A stretch of 64,000 nucleotides of DNA from Mycogone perniciosa (Eukaryota > Ascomycota > Sordariomycetes > Hypocreales > Hypocreaceae), in NCBI GenBank assembly GCA_025331125.1, contig JAOALB010000111.1:1-64000 (forward strand). Direction: 5' to 3'. The translations under genes and the position numbers were made by a program. Below are positions 1 through 11,693 of the stretch, piece by piece; positions within the stretch are counted from its first letter, which is position 1, and every line of letters begins with the position of its first letter. The notes under the pieces are model-generated. The model was not told where the DNA came from and did not search any database. It saw nothing but the letters and a program-made list of their open reading frames with translations.

Positions 1-72
1 TCCCTGACCTCTCTGTCAACATAAACCCACGAACCTCGGTTTATCCCTTGAGAATCAACCCGGATCGTCACA
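1..72 (+). repeat. Right end of a Ty3/gypsy LTR (copy continues left of the window)
   Basis: These 72 bases match, nearly base for base, the last 72 bases of the LTR at 37538-37929, ending in the same CCGGATCGTCACA-type terminus. The sequence that follows does not match the internal start of the related elements, so this is most likely the right-hand (3') LTR of a copy that begins outside the window. It carries few C-to-T changes, unlike the 5' LTR at 30211-30602. The next five bases are CTATA. Confidence 0.75.
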
Positions 73-597
73 CTATAGATATTATAATTAAATAATTTGC
101 AGTATCTTTTAATCCCTATATTACTTAACTATAGCTTTATAGTTCTATTAAAAGCGCGGTTCCTGCACTTTATTTAGGTTATTGTTAATGTATATATATA
201 TATATATTTAGAGTGCCAATTCCCTTTTAACAAAATATATATATTTATATTAAGTAATTTAAAGAATATAATTAAATACTTTAAAAATATTTAGCTTTAT
301 TATAAATATTATTTCTAAATTATAATATTATTAAACTTTTAATACTTTTAATAAATATAAATATATACTTTTATTTTATAAATATTTATTAAAATATATA
401 TTTAAAACCTTTATTTAACAAACATTCTTTAAACTATTTTAATTATATTAATATAAAATTTATAATAAAAACTCGTAATATTTATTATTATTATTATTTA
501 TGTATTTATATATAATCAATTTATTTTATTTTAATATATAGCTATAGTTAAAATCTAAGACACTTTTCTTTTCTTTATTTAAGTGTCTTCTTGGTTA
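73..597. repeat. AT-rich RIP-degraded tract
   Basis: Very AT-rich sequence with a (TA)n run near 190-207 and no open frame of useful length. The composition matches the mutated retrotransposons further right. I cannot assign a transposon family. Confidence 0.6.
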
Positions 598-1650
598 ACC
601 GACCCCCTATGCCTAAAGATTAGGTGCGGGAAAGTGGTTGACTTTTAGACCCCCCAAGTACTATAGGATGAAACGAAACTAAGGTAAATTCACAGCCTTG
701 CGACCCAGCACCTCTACATACACCCGCAACAAGGCACACAAGGGAGGGCCGAGGCACACATAGCCGTTAGGCCAATGAATATGAAGGTGGCGGGGAGTGT
801 CGGCTAAAGTAGAGTTCATATTCTTTCTATACTGTTGCTTGGGGCGTTTGTACATGGGCTAACGTTTGTCCGAAGTATGTACAAGTAGATGACAATTATC
901 TTAATTTAATCGTACATACCTGCTTCGCCACCAGGGTGGCTTCGGGAGGAGCCGCCAGGGCCGGGGAACATGATCTTTACCCCGAACCGTCTCTGTCTGC
1001 TTGAAACGTGAGGAGTCCCATGCATCTCATTTGCCAAGGCACGGGACAATACGATTCCAGAGGATATCTGATGCATGCTTCAGGTTGCCTACTAAATAAT
1101 GATTCGATGATGATGGGTCATAAACTGGGGTACTGCTCTTTAGCCCTCACCTCGCCGAATAACCAAAGAAGAAATCTTTTCGCATGATATATAAGGTCAC
1201 TTATCCACAAGCACAGTGTGATTTTGGTCTGACAAATGTTCTCCGTCACAAGATACATAAAGGCTTTGATGCTACATCGAGTCCCATGATCATGATTTTC
1301 TCGATCTGATGCTAGAATTGCACCACGTGGTCTCGGAACATGGGCAAGGTTCGATCCTAAGAACCAGGTTTTTCAGCCTGCCAAGATCCTGATAGCCGTG
1401 TTTACCCAAAGTAGAGTTCAATACTCTACGTTCGTTTGAACACCCTTCCGAATACCTTCTTTGCTATTGGACACCCGTCCCTGTTTTCTACTATACTGGC
1501 TGCATAATCCTGCCAGCTTATCGAAACTCTTTGACGTATAGTTAAAGCACTCTCTCCCTGGTTTCATGCAGAAAAGAAGCCTCTTACGTCATTGTATTGC
1601 AGACAAGCTTCCCTCCTACACCTACAGGTACCCTACCTTTTAGGTGCCTA
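598..1650. other. Normal-GC island without a recognisable gene
   Basis: Base composition returns to normal between two AT-rich tracts. No ORF of 60 codons or more and no tRNA-like fold were seen. It may be unique DNA or an old insertion outside the reach of RIP. Edges are set by composition only. Confidence 0.5.
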
Positions 1651-3065
1651 TTTACCTAAATTCTATAATCTCTTAACTAGCTACTAAAAAAATAAGCTTA
1701 ATAATACTCTCTTGCCCCTTTTAGGCACTTAAAGAAAAATAGCGAATACTATCAAACTTTAAGTAAACTAGGGATAATTAAACTTTATTGGTGCTAAATA
1801 GGCAGTATTGTAATCATTTAAAAAAATGTATTTTTTACTTTTAAAGTAAAGAGAAATTATAGTTTTTTATTTATATTTAAGAAATATTATATTAATAATT
1901 AATATATCGAGGTTGATATTTTTAAATTTAAATTTAAATTTAATATAAAATTTGATTTTTTTTAAAAACGATTTAAAAAAGGGATTTGTTTTAAAAATAT
2001 ACTAATAAAAGCATTTACTTTTATAAATAAAAAGTAATTAAATATAATATTTAAAATCTTTATTTAAATTAAAGCAATTAATTTAATATAAAAGATTAAA
2101 TAAAAAATATTATATTACATAGCTTAAATTCTTAATTATTATTTAATTAAATATTAAAAAAAGTATTTTTTTAATAGCTATATTAATAAATAAAGCTTTT
2201 CTTTAATAAAACTATTAATATTTATTATTATTGTATTTCTTTTAAATAAACATTAAAATAAACTTTAAACTTTATTAATTTAATACTTTAAAGTATTATA
2301 TATATTTAATTATTAAAAGATAATTTAAAATATTAAAAAACGTAAAGTTTAAAAACTTTTAAAATATTTAAAGGAAAAGCCTTTTAAGTTACTTTAATTA
2401 AATCTTTTACTACTTTTACTTTTAAAGATTAAATTTAAAGACATTTCCCTTTAAATGAAATAATACTTTTTACCTTTATAATAAAGCCTTTTTAAAACAA
2501 ATTTAATTTAATAAATATTTTCAATAATTTATTAAAGAAAATTTTATTAATTTACTTTATAAGAAAGGTTATTAATTTGAATAATATTATAAATAATAGT
2601 TTAAAAGAATCCTTTAAAAGAAATAAACTTTATAAGTTAAATTTATAAATATTAGATTTTATTAAAACTATTAAAAAGACTTTACCTTGAAAATCTTTTA
2701 AGTTAAGATAAAAACATAAAAATAATATTATAATATAGCTCTTTTATTCATTTAAAAAATGATTTTAATATTATATTTATTTAAAAGCTATAAACCTATT
2801 AAAATATTATATTATTTACAAAAACATAAAGTTTTACTTTAACTTTTAAGTATTTAATTTATTTAATAATAAAATAAAATTAAACTTTTTATTTTTATAT
2901 ATATTAAGAATCATTAAATTTATTATATTAATAACTTTTACTTTAAAATTAAAAAATAATTATAAATATAAGTCTAAACCTATATTATTATTAATATTTA
3001 TTATAAATGTTTTTTTAATATTATAATAAAAATCTTTAAAAAGTAAAGTTAACTTATTTGAAGTT

Positions 3066-3116
3066 TAATTTAATTACTATATTTAATTTAATATATTAAA
3101 TATAGTAATTAAATTA
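3066..3116. repeat. Perfect 22-bp inverted repeat with 7-nt loop
   Basis: The left arm 3066-3087 is the exact reverse complement of the right arm 3095-3116, with seven bases between them. Each arm contains one G/C pair, so base composition alone explains some but not all of the symmetry. It lies 24 bp left of the target duplication of the small LTR-like insertion. Confidence 0.8.
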
Positions 3117-3145
3117 AGTCTTTAATATTATAAATAATAAACTAG

Positions 3146-3221
3146 TGTTAGACTATAAATGCTGCAAAAGTAAAGGTCTATACAATCTGTATAGATAAGT
3201 AACTTTATCTACTATGTAACA
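3146..3221. mobile_element. 76-bp solo LTR-like insertion with 5-bp target duplication
   Basis: The segment starts TGTTAGAC and ends ATGTAACA, so it has TG..CA ends inside a short TGTTA/TAACA inverted repeat. It is flanked by the direct repeat ACTAG at 3141-3145 and 3222-3226. That is what a solo LTR looks like after recombination removes the internal region. At 76 bp it is unusually short for an LTR, so a small MITE-like element is the alternative. It is less AT-rich than its surroundings, which suggests a later arrival. Confidence 0.6.
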
Positions 3222-6200
3222 ACTAGTTAAATAAGTAAATAAATATAATTTAATCTTTACGTTTATAAATACTTTAATAAAATATTATAAAGAATTTATT
3301 AATTTTATTTTCTTTAACTCTTTTATATCAATAACGATTATTAAACTTTTAAATATAGGCTTAAATTATATAAAGATTAGGTTATAATAGTTAGGTGAGT
3401 ATAATAGGGTAAAAGTATATTAAGACTTTAATTTAAAAGAAAAAGGGGGAAAAGAATAGACTTTGCTTAATATACTATATTAATAGTGTATTTAAGGCAC
3501 AGGCTAAGGGATTTATATATAATATGCCTTTAACTAAATATATACCCTTTAAGGTTATACCGGGATCCTTATTATAAGTCTTTCCTATTATAAATTATTA
3601 TATGATTATTATTATAATTTTAAGCTTTATTAAATTAATAGTTGATATAAAAAAAATCTTTTTTTAAAGGTTAATAAAGGTTTAGTTAATTAATATATAT
3701 ATATATTTAACTTTATTTTAAAGTAAATATAGTTAATTTAATAAAAGGAATTTTGAATATAATTATATAAATACTTTAAAGACTATTTATAGATTATATA
3801 TAATAAGTAAATAAAACGAAATATTAAAAGAAATATAATACTTTTAATAAAGTAAAGACTATTAAATAGTTTATTTAACTTTTCCTATAATACATTTTAT
3901 AATAAATAAATAAATTGAAGTAAAATAAATAATATAGAATATAATTAATTATAAGGAATATAATTATTAAAATAAAGTTATAGTAAAAGTTAATTTAAAT
4001 AAAGGTATTTAATAAATAGTTAAATAATATAAAACTATAAGTTAAATTTAACCTTTTTTTATTAAATAATAATAATAGTATTTTAAACTTTTAAAAGCAA
4101 ATAGCTTTTTTTGAAAAACATTTACTATAAAAATAAAAAATAAAGAAAATATTAAAAGTTTATAAAAACTTCAAATATTAAAAAGATTTTAAATATTATA
4201 AAATAAAATAATTATTAGAGAGAAATGAAAAAAGCTATAATTAAAATAAGGAATATTATATTTAATATAAATAATATATTAATTGCCTTTTTATATTATA
4301 TATAACTTATTATTGAAAAGTTTATTATAAACCTTTTTAATGGCTATTTTAAATTAAAGTATTAGCTTTTTGTTTTTAAAGAATATTAAAGTTATTGTTA
4401 TTTTTAAACTTAGTAAATTTAATTATATAAATTATAAAGGTTTTAGGTTTATTTTACTATTATTTTGTATTAAAAAAGCTTTAAAAGACAATTTATTAAA
4501 AGAATACTTTTTTAAGTAGTTAAATATAAAATCTTTTTAAAGTAATAGTTTAAAACCTTTTTTAAAAAAGTAATTATTAATTTAATTATTTATTTTATTT
4601 ATAATATTAAAATTACTTTAAATAAAAAAAGGTTATAACTTTATTTACTTTTAATATCTTTAAAGCTTTTAATAGTATTATAAAATTAATTAATTTTATA
4701 ATTTAAATAATAAAAATAATTTATTTAATTTATAAAATAAACAAAGTCCTTTATAAATAATAGAATTACTGTTATATATAAAAGAAATAAAATTAATTTA
4801 TTATATTTTACTTTAAATATATTAATAATATTTTTATATTTATTATAAAAAGGTTTATTTAAAAAATAATAACCATTATATAATAAATAGTTAATGAAAT
4901 ATTAAAGTAAAAATAAAAATATAATATTTTTTAATTATATTAAAGTTAAATTATAATATCTTTATTATATAAAAAGTTCAATTTATAAAAGAAAGTATTA
5001 AAATAAAAGAAATATTAATTTAATTTAAAAATAATATTTAATAATTAAAGATTTGTTTTAATTTAAACCTTTTTTTAAAAAATATATAAAAGGATTTATA
5101 AATAAAGTATATAAAGTCTTTGATTTCTTTAAATTATTTACTAAAATTAAAAACAGTAGATTATTTAAACTATAATATAACCTATAAAACTAATCTTTTT
5201 AATTTAAAAGATTATAAATATTTTTATTTTATATAGAAAGTTAAAGGTTTTTATAATTTATATTATTTTAATTTAATTTAAATATAAATATATAATACAT
5301 TTATAAAATTAAATTAAAATTAAATAATTAATTAATATACAAATAAAAGACCCTTTTTTCATTATTATAAATTAAATTTTAATATATTATGATCTTAATT
5401 AATAAAACTATTCAATGTACTTTTTTTATTTAAAAGTCTTTATAAATTTTAGTTTATTTTAATTTATTTTAATTTAAAAAGTATATATAAATTAATTATA
5501 ATAAACAAATATTTAAAGTTAATTAATCTTTTCCTTTTTTATTTAATTTTACTTTACTATAATAAATTTTAAATTAAGAAAAATATAGATTAAAAAGTAT
5601 TTATTTGTTATAAAAGAAAAGTAATTATAAATATTAAATATCTTAATAATATAAAGGTTTATAATATAAAAGTATAAGCTACTTTAAAGGCTATAAAACT
5701 AATAGTTAAATATAAAAAAAACTATATAATTTAGATGGTTTTTTTTAAATAATTTATTTATTATTAATAAATTATTCAATAAGCCCTTTGTTATTTATAT
5801 AAAAAATAGATATATTTTTAAACATTAATATAAAATATTTCACTCTATAAAGCCTTTATTTTAGAAATATTCAAATATAAAGATATTATAAGTAGTAAAT
5901 GAATTAATTATTGAATTAAATAAAATATAATCTTTTTTATTATATTATAAAATTAAATGATAATTATATATATTAAAATATAAATTAAAAAAAAAGTTAT
6001 AAAGGTAAAAAAGTAAAATCAATTTAATTAAACTTTAAAAAGCTATAAATAATAAAAACGTAAGGCTTTAATTTTCCTTTTAAAGTTTAAACCTTTATAT
6101 TGAATCTTTTATAAACTTTTAATAAAGAAATTAAATATAGAAAACTTTTAAAAATATTATAAATGCTTTAAATATAATAAAAAGTTTATTTACAAATATA

Positions 6201-6724
6201 ATAATTTAAAAAATAAAGTCTTTTAGAAATTAATAAAGGAAATAGACGTTTATAGTTTTTTTTCAATAAAAATAAATTAATATTATTTAAATTAACCTTT
6301 TTTCCTTTATAAATTAAAGCTTAGCGAATGGTAGCGTAAGCCGCTAGCTTTTAATATCCTATTGCCTATAAGGGATTTATATAACTAGCTTATTTAGTGG
6401 ACGTAAATAATAAAACAAACAAACAAATAAACATTGTCTTGCAGAGATGTTTTGTAAACGTTTGGCTCTTTACACCGTGAGCGCATTTGATAGGTGGCCA
6501 CCCTGGAAACTCTGGAACCCCTGACCTACCTGCTGGGTAAGTGGTTGGTTTACTGGAATGCAAATTCCCCTATGGCTCTTAATCCGTTAGCGATACCCAG
6601 AGTAAGCAGGCAATTGATGATTTAAGTCCTGGTTCTCCCCTCGTTTGGGGTAGTCCTTCTCAACCCTCTTTAGACTTGATACATTGGCTGATTTTCACTA
6701 CTTACTTACCTACCACTGTCCACC

Positions 6725-8374
6725 ATGGTCAAAGTCCTTGCCCTCCCAGTCACCATTGCCTTCTCGGTCTTCCTCGTTTATCACTTCTTCCTACGCAAGC
6801 CAAAGAAGAACCTACCCCCTGGCCCAAAAGGCCTCCCCCTCTTAGGCAACATCTTCGACCTGCCTTCTCATAATACACCCAATCACCTCTACTGGCTCAA
6901 ACACAAAGATATCTACGGACCCATAAGCTCCGTGAAGCTGCTAGACCAGCCCTTGATTATCCTTCAAGGTCGCCAACAGATAGAGGAAATCCTGAACAAG
7001 ACTTCCCTCTTGACGGGGAGTCGTCCCGTGCTTAAGTTTGCTAATTACTGCGGTTTCGGTCGATTTATTCCCGCCCTCCCGTTGAACGAGACATTTAAGG
7101 TACAGCGCAAGCTCATAGGCCAGACTATTGGCACAAAGGCCTTGGTGGCCAAGTATGCAGATATCCAAGAGGTTGAGGTGCGGCGACTTCTGATACGGAC
7201 ATTGAGAGGACCGGAGGGCATTGTTCGCCATTTCAAAACGTGGGTTTTCGCATATCGCAATTAACGAAGAGGAGTTGCTGACCTTGATCCTAGTTCAGCC
7301 GCTGCCACTATGCTCAAAATTATATATGACTACACTATCGAACCAAATAAGCCGGACCCCTTGGTCGAGATGGTCGAGCAAATGATGACCTGCTTCAGCA
7401 ATGCTGCAATCCCTTTCAACCGACTGATGGACTTCATCCCGGCCGTTAGGCACCTCCCAGATAGCTTACCTGGCATGTGCTTCAAAAAAATCGCCCGGGA
7501 TTCCAATAATCTGGTTCAAACTGCCCTCAATGTCCCCTACGACTTTGCCCGAGAGCAAATGGCCGCCCACAACCGTATGGACTCCTCTATTGCCAAGTTC
7601 ATCTGCGGCAGCGGGAAGAAGACCAAAAGCGCCCACGATATAGAGATGGCGAAGTGGACCGCTACAACCTTATATGCAGGCGGTTCGGATACCACCGACT
7701 CAACACTAGCAGGCTTCATCTTCGCCATGACGCGTTTTCCCTCCGTGCAGCGCAAAGCCCAAGCTGAAATCGACGCTGTCACGGATGGCTCTCGCCTCCC
7801 CAACTCACAAGACCGGGAAAACATGCCTTACATTGAAGCTATCACTTGCGAAATCTTGCGGTGGTTTCCTGTCGTGCCACTAAGCCTACCACACGTAGCC
7901 TCCGAAGATTTGACCTACAATGGCTACGATCTCCCCAAGGGCGCGATTCTTATCCCCTCAATCTGGTGGCTTAGCCGTGATCCAGAAGTGTACGCTGATC
8001 CAGAAGTCTTCGAACCAGAGCGCTTCCTCTCCCCTCGTAATGAGCCTGACCCGCGGCATGCCGTGTTCGGCTTCGGGCGACGAATCTGTCCCGGTCGCCA
8101 TCTCGCAGAAGCAAGTTTATTCCTCTCAATCGCGCATCTCTTGGCCGTATTCGACATTAGCAAACCAATGGATTTACAAGATCAAGAAATCGTGCCACAA
8201 ATAAACGTTAAGCCAGGTGTTATTGTGAAGATGCAGGATTTCCCGTTCAAGATTGTACCAAGGAGTGAGAAACACAGGGAGTTGATTCTAGAGGCCGAGA
8301 GGCACCACGGTTGGGATGAGAGTGATTCGAGTCACCTTGGGGGAGTTTCGCAGCTTGTGGATTTGGGGACATAG
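6725..8374 (+). CDS. Cytochrome P450 monooxygenase, two exons
   Basis: Heme-thiolate monooxygenase, probably anchored in the ER by the N-terminal hydrophobic helix (residues ~4-23) and followed by the proline-rich hinge PPGPKGLPLLGN. Exon 1 is 6725-7239, a 54-bp GT..TAG intron spans 7240-7293, and exon 2 is 7294-8374; splicing restores HFKTSAAATMLK without a frameshift and gives 531 aa. Landmarks: I-helix AGGSDTT (about 300-306), K-helix EILR (358-361), PERF (413-416) and heme loop FGFGRRICPG (430-439) with Cys437. The style resembles the O-methylsterigmatocystin oxidoreductase-like (CYP64-type) clade, but substrate cannot be read from sequence. No other biosynthetic gene is adjacent. The gene begins about 400 bp from a RIP-degraded block, yet its frame is clean, so it is likely functional. 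Confidence 0.93.
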
Positions 8375-8977
8375 AGTATGGGAATACCTAAGGAATTACC
8401 ACCTTGGACTAGAGCTTGTGGAGTTGTCTGCAAACTATGGCATAAGGTTGTTTTTGGGGACTTGATATACTCTGTAATAGGCTCCTATCAACGTATAAAC
8501 ACGGAATTGGATATGGAAATGAAGGGTTTCTTGAGAATGGAGTATTTGGCTAGCATTTACAACTGCCTGCCAATACGTGTGTATAAATGGATTGACATCT
8601 GAGGAAGGCCTTGCACTCAAGCAGCTTGGCATACATCATCTGTCGGATAATGTCTGTCTAGCTGTTGCAATGATTAGAAATCGTGTCAGTGATCATGTAA
8701 GGTGAAACAAAACGCGCGTAGTTCTCTTTCTATGATAACAAGGTTGGAAGGGAAACCAGTTGGGATGCAGAAGATCAGGTCAACAGACACACACAACACG
8801 GTATGATTCTTACTGTCTCAGCAGTATCCGAGCTTACTGCTGTAAAGACTCTGTCATCTATAGTTACTAATATCCGAAGAGGAGAATGAAATTTCCGCAA
8901 AAGCCCTGCTGGTATACCTATGTAAGCGATTTCCAAGAACCAACAGCCATTCTAGAGGTAAAGAACATCTCGCATGA

Positions 8978-9330
8978 GAAGGTGAACTCGCTGGCTATAC
9001 CACACACTGGACCATCAATTACTGCAATTGGTTGCTTGGCTGCAAGAGTGGGCAGGACGACTTCTTCAACCTAGACAAGCCCAAGCCCACCGTGGCCGAG
9101 AGCTAGGCCATCACTGATCTTTATCAGTCAGAATCGATAGCTTCGACAACACTCAGTGGTGTGGAACTTACCCACTGAACCCATATTCTCAAGACCTTGC
9201 ACTTCTAGTTGAGTGGTGTCATCAAGTCATTCACCCCGGAGGCCGCTTCAAGGTTATAACTATAGTAAACCAAACTTTATTATCTACTGAGCCTTATTTA
9301 AGAAGAATGTATATATATATAACCAACTAA
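8978..9330 (+). pseudogene. Possible decayed coding remnant, unidentified
   Basis: Two short open stretches in different + frames abut here. 8978-9106 reads as a Cys/Trp-containing segment with NYCNWLLGCKSGQDDFFN before a TAG. 9127-9330 reads as a second protein-like segment with NTQWCGTYPLNPYSQ and HPGGRF. A preceding stretch in the first frame (from 8885) is cut by a TGA at 8975. The residue mix looks like real protein rather than random translation, suggesting a frameshifted gene fragment. I do not recognise the family with certainty. It overlaps the 3' end of the CHAT gene on the opposite strand. Confidence 0.25.
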
Positions 9331-11693
9331 ACTGTTTCATTATTGTAAAACACATTGATAAAATCAGAATCACCCCGGTAATATCGAGTAGGGCAGTCGT
9401 TCTGCACATTATTTCCTTCATACCATGGCGGCTGATCTGTGCTCTCAGGACCGTTAACGTCTGCTCCAACTAGGATGAATGGTGCCCAATACTTTGGATG
9501 ACTGTAGTGGCTTGCTGTTCCTTCGTTTCTCAGGCGGGCCATTACACGCTCCGTCTCTTGGTCGTCCGTACGGTTTAGCAAAACTCGCATCCCGATTAAC
9601 TGTTCCTTCATATCATCATTCTGCGGGCGGAGAACAGCCAGCTCGGCAGCTCGCAGAGATTCTGCCACCGAATCACCCGAGCTCAGATGCTGGTAGAAAA
9701 CTCTCATAAAAAAGACTGTTATGTTGTCGTTAATTGGCCAAAGGCTGAGCAAAGCGTTTCTTGCACCAGCAGCAAGGAAAGCCTTGGCGAACCCTATAAT
9801 GTTGCCACCGCCAGCTACCGATACTTCGGCAGTTTGGCATGCGCTGAGCACAACAAGGTCGTGCTGCGTATTTTTGCCCATCAAGTCCTCGATCGAAATC
9901 GACTCACCGTCAGCAACAGAGATAGCTGACAACGTTGGATACATTTGGCAAAAGGTGCCATGAGTAGCTATGTGTAGGATGTTGAAGTTGTTAATGACGT
10001 GAAAGATGGCAAGTTTTGTAGCGGCCATCCCTACCAAGGCCGTGCTGTCTGGCATGTTCTGAGTAATGTATCTAGCTTCAGCGTCTGCACCGGGAAGTGG
10101 GTTCAATGACGTTACTGATCCTGTTTCCAAATCTGTGTAGGACATATTGGAAGGATTTCCAATAGCCAGAACCTTCAGTGGCTGTGCAATGTTGGAAGGG
10201 TTTCCAACAGCTAGAGTCTTTGGTGACTGCTCCCTAGGTGGCCGGCTTCTCAGTGCAACATAGGCACTGACACTGGGGAGGTAGGAGAGAGAAAGTGACG
10301 TGACAAGTGGCGACCCTCTGTATGGAAGAGCATGAAAAGGAACTATATGAAGAGCCTTACAGGGAACAACGACCAAATGAGTGATTTTGTCGATATTCAG
10401 GCTTGAGGGCAATAATGTTTCGGCAAGGAAGGTCTCATTTTGACGACATATTGCAGAGGCCGAGCCACACTGAGAATGATACGCGTGAATCCGTTCCTCC
10501 AGCTTGGCAATTTCCATGGTAGAAATTGAAACCTCAGAAATGCCTTGGCTTGATATCTTCCAGAGAATGAAGTTGTCGCTCCCGCTCCCGGTACATTTCC
10601 CGCCTTCTGGGCTCTGCAGGCTTGTATTTGCTTCATAACGATATTGCAGAATTGACGTACCTGCAGGAAGAGTCGTCATTACGTCGTGCAGGCGAACGAC
10701 ATCCACTCGCGAGGTCTGGATCGTGTTAGAGGCGGTATCTTCGCATCTCGCCTCAAGACGATCAACCTCGCGTCGCAGTCTGTTGATCTGAAAGGTGTTC
10801 CCAGCGTCATGCGTATATATCTGTTCGAGCATTTTCCGTCGGGTGTTTAAAGTAGTTGTAAAGCGCTCGTGGTGATCCTCAGCAGATCGTTTCCCAAAGT
10901 TTGACTGACGGGCCAGAAGATCCATGGTTTGGAGCGTATCAAGGAGAGCACGCTCGGTGCCGCGCTCCAAGTAGATGAATGCACGCTCTAGTTGCATTGA
11001 GATTGAGGGACAGCTGATAGGCTTTTTCTCTCCATCTGCATGATGCCATCTTAAGGCTGTCCGAGCGGCCAGAAAGTATAGCCTTCGATACTCGGTGTTG
11101 GACCCATGATCAAGCCGGTACTGTTCGTGGGATCTTTCATGGCGAAGTTCGCCAAGACCTTTTATTGCCTCGTCGTAGATAGAGCAGGATGCCTCGAAAA
11201 GAGATAAATTTCCCAGAATTTGCGCTACACAAACGAGAGTGGTGTAGGTATCATCTTGACGAAGCCACCATTTACCCACATGCATCGACAATTTGCGTGA
11301 CGACCATTCCTGATTCCACCGAAACAACGACTGCGCCTCCCAGTCCTTGTATAGCTGCTTCAATACCCTAGCTGCTACCAGCAGCTCGTCTCGTAAGGCC
11401 GGACCCAGCTCGCTAGACGGTGGTATATCGTGCACTTTTGATAATCCTTGAGCAGCAGTCGGGGTGCACTCAGCAATACCTCGTATCCCTTCAAGAAGGA
11501 TGTCTAAATCGCCGTAAGGCGCTTGGCAGTTCTCTGATGACTGCCTATTCTCCTCAGCCCTGACCAAGCGATCTTGTATACCCAGAAAGCTTTGCAAGAT
11601 CGTCGTCGCACGATTAGGACCTGGTTGGGGGACGCGAGATCTGCTTGTTGGACCAGTCGGGAAGTGAAGCTGTTTAGCACCAAACTGATCCAT
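9327..11693 (-). CDS. CHAT-domain protein (caspase-fold protease-like)
   Basis: Single-exon 788-aa protein. CHAT domains are clan CD caspase-fold peptidases related to separase. Residues ~420-743 carry the hallmarks: the His box NILHIATHG (His578), the Cys box LVVLSACQT (Cys619), and the closing HPKYWAPFILVG. The N-terminal ~400 residues are mostly predicted helix and lack a clear TPR signature. No signal peptide or membrane segment is visible, so it should be cytosolic. Both catalytic residues are present, so a live peptidase is plausible. The start ATG has an AAATGG context, but an additional upstream exon cannot be excluded. The neighbour on the same strand (12434-14458) is another caspase-fold gene. 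A short internal duplication lies at residues ~493-516. Confidence 0.9.
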   Translation of the reverse strand: MDQFGAKQLHFPTGPTSRSRVPQPGPNRATTILQSFLGIQDRLVRAEENRQSSENCQAPYGDLDILLEGIRGIAECTPTAAQGLSKVHDIPPSSELGPALRDELLVAARVLKQLYKDWEAQSLFRWNQEWSSRKLSMHVGKWWLRQDDTYTTLVCVAQILGNLSLFEASCSIYDEAIKGLGELRHERSHEQYRLDHGSNTEYRRLYFLAARTALRWHHADGEKKPISCPSISMQLERAFIYLERGTERALLDTLQTMDLLARQSNFGKRSAEDHHERFTTTLNTRRKMLEQIYTHDAGNTFQINRLRREVDRLEARCEDTASNTIQTSRVDVVRLHDVMTTLPAGTSILQYRYEANTSLQSPEGGKCTGSGSDNFILWKISSQGISEVSISTMEIAKLEERIHAYHSQCGSASAICRQNETFLAETLLPSSLNIDKITHLVVVPCKALHIVPFHALPYRGSPLVTSLSLSYLPSVSAYVALRSRPPREQSPKTLAVGNPSNIAQPLKVLAIGNPSNMSYTDLETGSVTSLNPLPGADAEARYITQNMPDSTALVGMAATKLAIFHVINNFNILHIATHGTFCQMYPTLSAISVADGESISIEDLMGKNTQHDLVVLSACQTAEVSVAGGGNIIGFAKAFLAAGARNALLSLWPINDNITVFFMRVFYQHLSSGDSVAESLRAAELAVLRPQNDDMKEQLIGMRVLLNRTDDQETERVMARLRNEGTASHYSHPKYWAPFILVGADVNGPESTDQPPWYEGNNVQNDCPTRYYRGDSDFINVFYNNETV
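10143..10230 (-). repeat. Two-copy ~44-bp tandem duplication inside the CHAT gene
   Basis: Within the CHAT coding frame the segment LAVGNPSN is followed ~16 residues later by LAIGNPSN. The DNA shows two diverged copies of about 44 bp, each with a TTGGAAGG.TTTCCAA core. The duplication keeps the frame. Confidence 0.7.

Larger units (their letters stand above)
1651..6320. repeat. RIP-degraded AT-rich block, family unresolved
   Basis: About 4.7 kb of extremely AT-rich DNA with stops in all frames and no ORF of 60 codons or more. None of the gypsy landmarks that survive in the 16-38 kb block (reverse transcriptase MPF and DD boxes, zinc knuckle, integrase VDR-TK-type box) could be found on the + strand. 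It is probably a transposon or a pile of fragments destroyed by RIP. It contains a small LTR-like insertion (3146-3221) and a long inverted repeat (3066-3116). Confidence 0.6.

Noticed and set aside
73..6320. Second full gypsy copy in the left AT-rich block
   Set aside because: No matching LTR pair or reverse transcriptase trace could be found, so the family is left open.
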